Translations under genes and position numbers: made by a program
Notes under the pieces: model-generated
The model's input: the letters and a program-made list of their open reading frames with translations, nothing else
What the model was told of the DNA's origin: nothing
Database searches by the model: none
NCBI GenBank assembly: GCA_013213875.1
Contig: JABSSV010000108.1
Location: forward strand, 1-5,327
Direction: 5' to 3'
Length of the DNA stretch: 5,327 nucleotides
Source of the DNA: Lysobacterales bacterium
GTDB lineage: Bacteria; Pseudomonadota; Gammaproteobacteria; Xanthomonadales; SZUA-36
In this document: positions 1 through 5,327 of the stretch, piece after piece
Position numbering within the stretch: position 1 is the first letter of the stretch
Layout of the letters: each line of letters opens with the position of its first letter

Positions 1-1759
1 GAAGCTGATTTTGCCGGCTCACCTGGCGCACATGAAGGTTAAGCATTATGGCCCGGAAACCACCAACCCCTTTATCCGCTTTCAGCGCTTTTTCTCCGAA
101 GGGCTGCACAAGATTGTGGACCGTTACTATGCACCGGTGCTGGAAAAAGCCGTCAAACGGCGCTATTTGACCGTCGCCACCTTTATCGCCCTGCTGATCC
201 TGTCTATCGGCCTCGTGGTCGGCGGCGTACTGCGCACGGTGTTTTTCCCGGATACCGCCTCAGACTTTCTGCAGGTCGAACTGGAGATGAATGAGGGCAC
301 GCCCGCGACCCAGACCCAGATTGCCTTGCGGCAGTTGGTGGATGGCCTCTACGCAGCGGACCGACAGCTCAGCCGCGATCAGGGTCAGGAATCAGGCGCA
401 GTCGTCAACCATGCGCTGGCGGTCACCCGGGGCGAAACCTCCGGGCAGGTGATCACCGAGCTGGTCAAGAACGAGGATGCAGGCCCTTCAGGCGCCGAAG
501 TCCTGCGCGTTTGGCGCGAGCAGGTGGGTGATCTGCCCGGCGTGAAGCAGCTGGGCTTCAGTAACCGCGCGGCTGGCCCCGGCGGGGGCGCCGCCGTCTC
601 CATCCAGCTGATCGGTGCCAATATCGATCAGGTCGCGCGTGCTTCCCAGGAATTGGAGCGTCGCATCTCCAACTACACCGGCGTTTACGACATCCGCAAT
701 AGCTATGAACGTGGCCGGCCGGAAATCAAACTGAACATCAAGCCGGAAGCGGAAACACTGGGGCTGACGTTGAACGATCTGGCCAGCCAGGTCCGGGCCG
801 GCTTCTACGGCGATGAAGTGCAGCGCGTGCAGCGCGGTCAGGACGAAGTGCGGGTCATGGTGCGTTATCCGGCTGATGAGCGCGACTCGGTGGGCTATCT
901 CGACAACATGCGCATCCGCACGCCCAACGGCGGCCGGGTACCCTTCGCCAGCGTGGCGGAAGTGGAAGAGACCGAAAGCCCGCTGTTTATCCAACGGTTC
1001 GACCGCGAGCGGGCCATTCGTATCACGGCGGAGGTAGACAAGGAAATTGCCGAGCCGGAAAAGATTACCGCCGACATCCTGCGACGCGAACTGCCCGAGG
1101 TACTGGCCCAGTTCCCCGGCGTGCGGTCCCGGCTGAGTGGTTCCAGCCAGGCAGCAGCCGAGGTGCAGGACGAACTGCTGGGTGGTGCGCTACTGGCCCT
1201 GTTTCTGATCTATGCACTCATGGCCATCCCGCTGCGCTCCTACTCCCAGCCCCTGCTGATCATGTCAGTCATCCCCTTCGGCACGATTGGCGCTCTGGTG
1301 GGTCACTGGATACTGGGCATTCCCGTGTCCATGTTTAGCTACTTTGGCATCATTGCCCTGTCCGGCGTGGTGGTCAACGACAGCCTGATCTTGGTGGACT
1401 ACATGAACAAGGAACGCGCCCGGGGCGTGCCGCTGATGACGGCGGTGATCGACGCCTCCCGCGTGCGTTTCCGGCCCATCCTGCTGACCTCCCTGACCAC
1501 CTTCCTGGGTCTGGCGCCGATTACCATCTTCGAGAAAAGTCTGCAGGCGCAACTGGTCATCCCCATGGCCGCCTCGCTGGCCTTTGGAATCGTGTTTGCT
1601 ACCTTTATCACGCTGCTACTGATCCCGTCCCTCTACGTCATCCTGCATGACATTGGTGACTGGTGGCGGGAAGCGTTGCGACAGCTGATGCCGGGGCGCA
1701 AAGAGGAAGCGAAGCATCCGCACCCCTTCGGCCAGGCCAGACAGGCCGAGGACAGCTGA
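1..1759 (+). CDS. RND efflux transporter permease subunit, C-terminal half (5' partial)
   Basis: This is the inner-membrane proton-antiport subunit of a tripartite RND efflux pump (AcrB/HAE-1-like). The reading frame is open from base 2 with no start codon needed: the first residues (KLILPAHLAHM) match the end of TM6 in this family, so the N-terminal half lies off the window. About 585 residues of a usual ~1,030 are visible. In visible numbering, a linker helix (5-52) leads to TM7 (about 54-77), a periplasmic porter/docking region (80-385), then TM8 and TM9 (about 390-440), TM10 (447-468, with GVVVNDSLILVD), TM11 (490-512) and TM12 (518-548), and a short charged cytoplasmic tail. TM10 has no lysine where AcrB carries its proton-relay Lys940, as in many environmental RND pumps, so the substrate cannot be read from sequence. 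Adaptor and outer-membrane genes would be expected upstream. The family call is firm; the subfamily is not. Confidence 0.93.
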   Translation, partial: KLILPAHLAHMKVKHYGPETTNPFIRFQRFFSEGLHKIVDRYYAPVLEKAVKRRYLTVATFIALLILSIGLVVGGVLRTVFFPDTASDFLQVELEMNEGTPATQTQIALRQLVDGLYAADRQLSRDQGQESGAVVNHALAVTRGETSGQVITELVKNEDAGPSGAEVLRVWREQVGDLPGVKQLGFSNRAAGPGGGAAVSIQLIGANIDQVARASQELERRISNYTGVYDIRNSYERGRPEIKLNIKPEAETLGLTLNDLASQVRAGFYGDEVQRVQRGQDEVRVMVRYPADERDSVGYLDNMRIRTPNGGRVPFASVAEVEETESPLFIQRFDRERAIRITAEVDKEIAEPEKITADILRRELPEVLAQFPGVRSRLSGSSQAAAEVQDELLGGALLALFLIYALMAIPLRSYSQPLLIMSVIPFGTIGALVGHWILGIPVSMFSYFGIIALSGVVVNDSLILVDYMNKERARGVPLMTAVIDASRVRFRPILLTSLTTFLGLAPITIFEKSLQAQLVIPMAASLAFGIVFATFITLLLIPSLYVILHDIGDWWREALRQLMPGRKEEAKHPHPFGQARQAEDS

Positions 1760-1767
1760 GTAGACAA

Positions 1768-1790
1768 CGGGCCGGGTCAGATCCGGCCCG
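1768..1790 (+). terminator. GC-rich hairpin between pump gene and prmC (possible terminator)
   Basis: A perfect 8-bp inverted repeat, CGGGCCGG (1768-1775) and CCGGCCCG (1783-1790), encloses a 7-nt loop and starts 8 bp after the pump stop codon. No T-run follows on the plus strand, so it is not a canonical intrinsic terminator. It could still slow polymerase or protect the 3' end of the pump mRNA. An alternative pairing of GGGCC (1769-1773) with GGCCC (1793-1797) is possible. Function is inferred; the repeat itself is seen directly. Confidence 0.35.
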
Positions 1791-1804
1791 CTGGCCCTAA
1801 CGCC

Positions 1805-1807
1805 GAG
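1805..1807 (+). promoter_or_regulatory. Weak ribosome binding site of prmC
   Basis: The only Shine-Dalgarno-like bases before prmC are GAG at 1805-1807. They sit one base from the ATG at 1809 but seven bases from a second in-frame ATG at 1815, which favours the second as the true start (protein two residues shorter). No better purine-rich site is visible in the spacer, so initiation may be weak. Confidence 0.35.
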
Positions 1808-1808
1808 T

Positions 1809-2654
1809 ATGAGCATGACACTGGCCGAGCAATTGAACGCTGCACAACAGCGTCTGGCGGCACAGGGCGACGCGACCGCCAGCCCGCGGCTGGAGGCCGA
1901 CCTGTTGATGTGCCAGGCCCTGGGCGTGCCACGCAGCCACCTTTTTGCCTACCCGGAACAGATGCTTGATCAGGCCGAACTGAAGCGCTTTGGGGCGCTG
2001 CTTGAGCGTCGCCTGCAGGGCGAACCCATGGCCTACCTGGCGGGCGTGCGCAGCTTCTGGTCACTGGAACTGGAGGTCAACCCGGAGGTACTGATTCCCC
2101 GACCGGAAACGGAGCTCCTGGTTGAGTGGGGCCTGGAGCTGTTGGCGGGCTCAGCGCGCGCAGCCGATCTGGGTACCGGCTCCGGCGCCATCGCTCTGGC
2201 GCTGGCCAGCGAGCGACCCGGGGCCGATATTCACGCCACAGATTGCAGCGCCGGCGCCCTGGAAACCGCGCGTCGCAATGCCAGCGCGCTGGGTCTGGAT
2301 AAGGTGCAGTTCCATCAGGGCTCCTGGACCACGCCCCTGCAGGGAAGCTTCGAGCTGCTAGTGAGCAACCCACCCTATGTCGCGGCCGATGATCCCCATC
2401 TGCAACAGGGCGACTGCCGCTTTGAGCCGCGCGCTGCACTCAGCCCCGGCGCCGACGCGCTGGTTGCCTACCGCGACATCATTAGCGAAGCACCGGCTGT
2501 GCTACAGCCGGCTGGCTGGCTGCTCTTCGAGCACGGTCATGAGCAGGGTTCCGCCGTACGGGAACTGCTGCATGGGGCTGGCTTTGAAAAGGTCAGCACG
2601 CGGCCCGACCTGGCCGGCCTGGAACGCATCAGCGGCGGGCGCTGGCGCAGCTAG
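1809..2654 (+). CDS. prmC: PrmC, release factor glutamine N5-methyltransferase
   Basis: This cytoplasmic enzyme uses S-adenosylmethionine to methylate the glutamine of the GGQ motif in release factors RF1 and RF2, improving translation termination. The 281 residues match the usual ~277. An N-terminal helical release-factor-binding domain (about 1-85, with GEPMAYLAGVRSFWSL) is followed by the conserved LIPRPETELLVE (95-106), SAM-binding motif I DLGTGSG (120-126), the acidic end of strand 2 at ATDCSAG (143-149), and the catalytic NPPY (187-190), which holds the substrate glutamine amide. The stretch DPHLQQGDCRFEP (195-207) is almost as in E. coli. All key residues are present. The start is ATG 1809 or, by spacing to GAG, ATG 1815. 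prmC normally follows prfA; here it follows an efflux gene, 49 bp away, and may be cotranscribed with it. Its stop TAG overlaps the stop of the converging rmuC. Confidence 0.96.
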   Translation: MSMTLAEQLNAAQQRLAAQGDATASPRLEADLLMCQALGVPRSHLFAYPEQMLDQAELKRFGALLERRLQGEPMAYLAGVRSFWSLELEVNPEVLIPRPETELLVEWGLELLAGSARAADLGTGSGAIALALASERPGADIHATDCSAGALETARRNASALGLDKVQFHQGSWTTPLQGSFELLVSNPPYVAADDPHLQQGDCRFEPRAALSPGADALVAYRDIISEAPAVLQPAGWLLFEHGHEQGSAVRELLHGAGFEKVSTRPDLAGLERISGGRWRS

Positions 2655-4147
2655 GCCTGAGAATCCTCCTCACCGGTGACCAGCTTCAACGGCGTGTCGC
2701 CGGCGCTGTCCGCATCCTGTTCAAGACGCTCGGTCAGGGCCGCGTCCAGCTGCTTCTGGTGACGCGCACCAAGCTTACGCAAGTCCTCCACCTGATTCAG
2801 TAGGTTGCCACGCCCCTTGGAGAGTTGGGAAAAGGCTTTGTCGTAAGCGCCCTGAGCCTGCTCCAGCCGGGAACCCACCTCCTGCAGGTTGCCCGTGAAG
2901 CCAACAAACTTGTCGTAAAGACGGCCGGCTCGGGCCGCAATATCGCGGGCATTGGTGTTCTGCTTGTGCACCATCCAGATCGATGCCACGGTGCGCACCG
3001 TAGCCAGGAAATTAGCCGGTGACAGCAATGCAACGCGCTTTTGCAGCGCGTATTCCGGCAGGGCCGGATCGGCCCTCAGGGCTGCGATCAGGGCCGACTC
3101 AATGGGCACGAACATCAGCACAAAATCCAGCGCATTCAGTTCTTCCACATCTGCATAGTTTTTGCGCGCCAGCCCATCGATATGGCTGCGAATGGAGCGC
3201 GCATGATCGTTCAGCTCGCGCTCCTGCGCCGCGGCATCCGCTGCCGCCTGATAGCGCGTCCAGGCGGTCAGGGATACCTTGGAATCGATCACGATGCTGC
3301 GCTGCTCCGGCAGGCTCAGCACCAGATCCGGACGCAGCGACTCGCCGTTCTGGCCCTTTACGGTCAGCTGCGTATGATAGTGCTCGCCCGGCAGCAGGCC
3401 CGCCAATTCCAGCAGCTTTTCCAACTGCTGCTCACCCCAGCCACCCTGACTGCGAACGTCACCGGTGAGGGCCTTGGTCAGCGCCTGCGCCTCTTCATTC
3501 AGCTGTTTGTTGGTGCCGGCCAGCACATCAATTTTTTCGCGCAGGGCCGCGTGCAATTCCGCTTCGATCCGGTGCGTGTCATCGACGCGGCTACGGAAGC
3601 TTTCCAGGTCCTTGCTGAGCGGTTTCAGAATATTACCCAGCTGCTCATTGCTCAGCTCCGTGAAACGTTTCGCCCGCTCCTCAAATATTGACCCGGCCAA
3701 GCGTTCGAACTGCTCTTTCAGCCGCTGCTCGGCTTGCTCGCGATCCTTTTTATGCTCCGCCGTAGCCTGCGACAAGGCTTCCTGATGACGACGCTCGGCC
3801 GCATCGCGATCCGCCGTGTATTGTTGCTGCTGCGCCCGGCGCTGTTCCTGAGCTTCGGCAAAATGCTGCTGTTGAGATTCCAGGCGCGTACGCAAACCGG
3901 CCAGTTCCTCACGACCTGCCTGCAAGGCCTCGGTGCGCTCAGCCAGGGCAGACTCGAGCTCTTGCCGCGCACCCGCTTCTTCTTCCAGGCGCTGCCTCAG
4001 GGCCGCCTGCGCCGGAGCCGCTTCTGCTGCCGCCACGCGACGTCCGGCGCGCCAGCTCAGAAAAGCCGCCAACGTCGCCAGCCCCACGCCCAGCAGCAGC
4101 CCCAGAAGCAGGCTTTCCGTGTGCAATGACTGCAGGAAATCGTTCAT
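2651..4147 (-). CDS. rmuC: DNA recombination protein RmuC
   Basis: RmuC is a predicted PD-(D/E)XK-type nuclease-like protein; in E. coli its loss raises inversion between short inverted repeats. At 498 residues it is close to the ~475 of E. coli RmuC. Residues 12-32 form one hydrophobic segment, so it is probably membrane-anchored with the rest in the cytoplasm. Residues about 48-150 are a long Glu/Gln/Arg/Ala-rich coiled coil. The conserved RmuC domain follows: GDVRSQGGWGEQQLEKLLE (229-247), the acidic RPDLV (272-276) and VIDSKVSL (286-293), whose Asp and Lys are the likely nuclease core, then YALQKRVALLSPANF (366-380) and IWMVHKQNTNA (390-400). The tail after about 470 is acidic and variable. 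It starts at ATG 4147 after a GAGGG, 9 bp behind mazG and in the same frame, so it is very likely cotranscribed. Biochemical activity is inferred from the family. Confidence 0.95.
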   Translation of the reverse strand: MNDFLQSLHTESLLLGLLLGVGLATLAAFLSWRAGRRVAAAEAAPAQAALRQRLEEEAGARQELESALAERTEALQAGREELAGLRTRLESQQQHFAEAQEQRRAQQQQYTADRDAAERRHQEALSQATAEHKKDREQAEQRLKEQFERLAGSIFEERAKRFTELSNEQLGNILKPLSKDLESFRSRVDDTHRIEAELHAALREKIDVLAGTNKQLNEEAQALTKALTGDVRSQGGWGEQQLEKLLELAGLLPGEHYHTQLTVKGQNGESLRPDLVLSLPEQRSIVIDSKVSLTAWTRYQAAADAAAQERELNDHARSIRSHIDGLARKNYADVEELNALDFVLMFVPIESALIAALRADPALPEYALQKRVALLSPANFLATVRTVASIWMVHKQNTNARDIAARAGRLYDKFVGFTGNLQEVGSRLEQAQGAYDKAFSQLSKGRGNLLNQVEDLRKLGARHQKQLDAALTERLEQDADSAGDTPLKLVTGEEDSQA

Positions 4148-4150
4148 AGA

Positions 4151-4155
4151 CCCTC
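4151..4155 (-). promoter_or_regulatory. Ribosome binding site of rmuC
   Basis: On the minus strand GAGGG fills most of the 9-bp gap between the mazG TAA and the rmuC ATG, ending 3 bases before the start codon. This is tighter than the usual spacing, but no other start nearby fits the N-terminal hydrophobic segment. A ribosome ending on mazG would finish on top of this site, which suggests translational coupling. Confidence 0.6.
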
Positions 4156-4156
4156 G

Positions 4157-4921
4157 TTAACCCGTCTTTTTTATCTGTTGCCAGAGCGCTTCCTGCTGCT
4201 CCAGATTCAACTCAGAAAAAGCTTTGGTACCACCGGCCGCCGTCTCCATGGCCCGAAAACGCGCCTCAAATTTAGCGTTCGCCGCACGCAAGGCGACCCC
4301 CGGATCAATCTTCAACTGCCGCGCCAGATTGACCGCAGCAAACAGCAGATCACCGAGTTCCTCCGCCACATGTTCAGCATCATCGGTCGCGATGGCCTCG
4401 CGCAACTCCGCGCCCTCTTCCTCGAGCTTGTCGAGCACCGGGGCCGGACCGGGCCAGTCAAAACCCGCCTCCGCCGCCCGTTTCTGTAGCTTTTTGGCGC
4501 GCATCCATTCGGGCAGGCCCGGCGCGACGCCATCCATAAGGCTGGTCATGCCCCGGGCGGCTCGCTCTTCCGCCTTGCTGACCTCCCAGGCCACCGCCTG
4601 CGCATCCGCCGTTTGAATATCAGCGTCCGCGAATACATGCGGGTGGCGTCGTTCCATCTTGTCACTGATGGAGGTTACGACATCCTGAAACCCGAACCAG
4701 CCCGCCTCATCCGCCATCTGCGCATGGAATACCACCTGCAGCAGCAGATCGCCCAGCTCATCACAGAGGTCGTGCTGATCATTACGGCGAATCGCATCGG
4801 CGACCTCATAGGCCTCTTCAATGGTATAGGGGGCGATGCTGGCAAAATTCTGGGCCACATCCCAGGGACAGCCCTGCTCCGGGTCACGGAGGCGGCGCAT
4901 AATTTGCAGCAGACGTTCCAA
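4157..4921 (-). CDS. mazG: MazG, nucleoside triphosphate pyrophosphohydrolase
   Basis: MazG hydrolyses NTPs and dNTPs to monophosphates and pyrophosphate; it is a cytoplasmic house-cleaning enzyme linked in E. coli to removal of aberrant nucleotides and to lowering ppGpp. The 254 residues compare with 263 in E. coli, and both tandem MazG domains are present. The N-terminal domain has GCPWD (17-21), SIAPYTIEEAYEV (28-40) and ELGDLLLQVVFHAQMA (55-70). The C-terminal domain, which carries most activity in E. coli MazG, has GFDW (153-156), EExxE at 168-172 and ELGDLLFAAVNLAR (188-201), so the Mg-binding EExxE...ExxD residues are intact. The start is TTG 4921: an in-frame TGA, the stop of the preceding kinase gene, lies two codons upstream, GGAG sits 8 bases before it, and ERLLQIM aligns with family N-termini. 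The ATG at 4900 would remove these conserved residues. relA, its common gammaproteobacterial neighbour, is not seen here. Confidence 0.96.
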   Translation of the reverse strand: MERLLQIMRRLRDPEQGCPWDVAQNFASIAPYTIEEAYEVADAIRRNDQHDLCDELGDLLLQVVFHAQMADEAGWFGFQDVVTSISDKMERRHPHVFADADIQTADAQAVAWEVSKAEERAARGMTSLMDGVAPGLPEWMRAKKLQKRAAEAGFDWPGPAPVLDKLEEEGAELREAIATDDAEHVAEELGDLLFAAVNLARQLKIDPGVALRAANAKFEARFRAMETAAGGTKAFSELNLEQQEALWQQIKKTG

Positions 4922-4924
4922 AAC

Positions 4925-5327
4925 TCACACTCCGGCTGGGGGCAGGGTCACGGTGACGCGGGGCCCTCCCAGCTTACCCCTGGCAAAGGCCAAGTCGCCA
5001 CCATAGATGCTGGCCACTTCACTGACAATGGTCAGCCCGAGACCATGACCTTCGGCGCGCTCATCACCGCGTCGGCCGCGCTGCACATAGGCATTTAGAT
5101 CCACGTAATCACCGTCGCTCTCCACCACCAAGCGCAGGCCCGGACGTTGGCCACCACCTTCCTGCCGGGCGCTGCAATGGACTTCACCCGCGCCATATTT
5201 GCAAGCGTTTTCCAGCAGATTACCCAGCAGCTCCAGCAGATCCCGCTCCTCGCCATAGAAATTCAGATCCGGAGGAATGGTAAGCGTCAGCGTTCGCAAA
5301 TGCTGAGAATGCACCTTGCGCAAAGCC
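4925..5327 (-). CDS. PhoQ-like sensor histidine kinase, C-terminal ATPase domain (5' partial)
   Basis: Only the last 133 residues are visible; the gene runs off the right edge, so the sensor, membrane and phospho-accepting His regions are not seen. What is seen is a GHKL/HATPase_c fold. The N box ELLGNLLENACKYG (about 32-45) has the Mg/ATP-binding Asn and the Lys typical of PhoQ-type kinases. The F-box-like segment QRGRRGDE (about 82-89) and G2 box GHGLGLTIV (93-101) follow, then YGGDLAFARGKLGG and a short VTLPP end. Such kinases autophosphorylate with ATP and pass the phosphate to a response regulator, probably encoded upstream off the window. The oddity is the G1 box: where DDGPGI is expected the sequence reads SDGDYVD, so the adenine-binding Asp is Ser and the second Gly is Tyr, and the stretch to the F box is shorter than in PhoQ. 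It is 3 bp from mazG, hence in one operon. Another GHKL ATPase is less likely. Confidence 0.85.
   Translation of the reverse strand, partial: ALRKVHSQHLRTLTLTIPPDLNFYGEERDLLELLGNLLENACKYGAGEVHCSARQEGGGQRPGLRLVVESDGDYVDLNAYVQRGRRGDERAEGHGLGLTIVSEVASIYGGDLAFARGKLGGPRVTVTLPPAGV
4930..4933 (-). promoter_or_regulatory. Ribosome binding site supporting the mazG TTG start
   Basis: On the minus strand GGAG lies inside the last codons of the kinase gene, 8 bases before TTG 4921. This is near-ideal spacing and, with the in-frame TGA two codons upstream, decides the non-ATG start of mazG. Confidence 0.6.

Noticed and set aside
1..34. TTG at 11 or ATG at 32 as the start of the pump gene
   Set aside because: The frame is open to the window edge and the residues before and after match the interior of an RND protein, so these are internal codons.
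570..600. GC-rich inverted repeat within the pump gene around a Gly-Pro-Gly-Gly-Gly stretch
   Set aside because: It is explained by glycine, proline and alanine codons in GC-rich DNA; no repeat copies or flanking signals are visible.
488..994. 168-codon open frame on the minus strand, antisense to the pump gene
   Set aside because: The plus strand encodes clear RND porter sequence across the whole stretch; the antisense product has no recognisable domain.
3041..3691. 216-codon open frame on the plus strand, antisense to rmuC
   Set aside because: It lies wholly inside the conserved RmuC domain, has biased composition typical of a GC-rich antisense shadow, and shows no recognisable family motif.
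4167..4172. Run of six T on the plus strand, considered as a terminator tail
   Set aside because: It is the complement of lysine codons near the mazG end. No GC-rich stem precedes it on the plus strand, and no plus-strand gene ends there.
4613..5098. 161-codon open frame on the plus strand across the kinase-mazG junction
   Set aside because: It is antisense to two well-supported genes and has no recognisable motif.
5069..5139. Frameshift or pseudogene as the cause of the odd kinase G1 box
   Set aside because: The frame stays open through normal N, F-like and G2 boxes to a natural stop, so an in-frame change is the simpler reading. An in-frame sequencing error cannot be excluded.

Overview
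The window looks like ordinary chromosomal DNA from a GC-rich gammaproteobacterium. PrmC, MazG and the kinase fragment all resemble their Escherichia coli and Pseudomonas counterparts closely by eye, base composition is high in G+C throughout (roughly 60 percent, estimated and not counted), and coding density is close to complete. I cannot place it to a genus. Nothing indicates a mobile element, prophage, CRISPR array, RNA gene or recent transfer.

Layout: two genes on the plus strand meet three genes on the minus strand. On the left is the C-terminal half of an RND efflux pump inner-membrane subunit (1-1759, open at the left edge). A 49-bp spacer with a perfect GC-rich hairpin follows, and then prmC (1809-2654), which methylates the GGQ glutamine of release factors. 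On the minus strand, read right to left, are the ATP-binding end of a PhoQ-like sensor kinase (4925-5327, open at the right edge), mazG (4157-4921) and rmuC (2651-4147). prmC and rmuC converge and share one CTAG in which both stop codons lie.

The three minus-strand genes are tightly packed, with gaps of 3 and 9 bp, and almost certainly form one transcript. All three lie in the same reading frame. MazG (removal of non-canonical NTPs) and RmuC (nuclease-like protein that limits DNA rearrangement) both fit a genome-maintenance theme, but a functional tie between them and the kinase is inference only.

No previously undescribed system is evident. The points most worth a second look are the degenerate ATP-binding G1 box of the kinase fragment, the one-frame kinase-mazG-rmuC arrangement with an in-frame A AAA AAG heptamer near the mazG stop, the shared CTAG double stop, and prmC sitting away from its usual partner prfA. 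No gene-free stretch longer than 300 bases exists.
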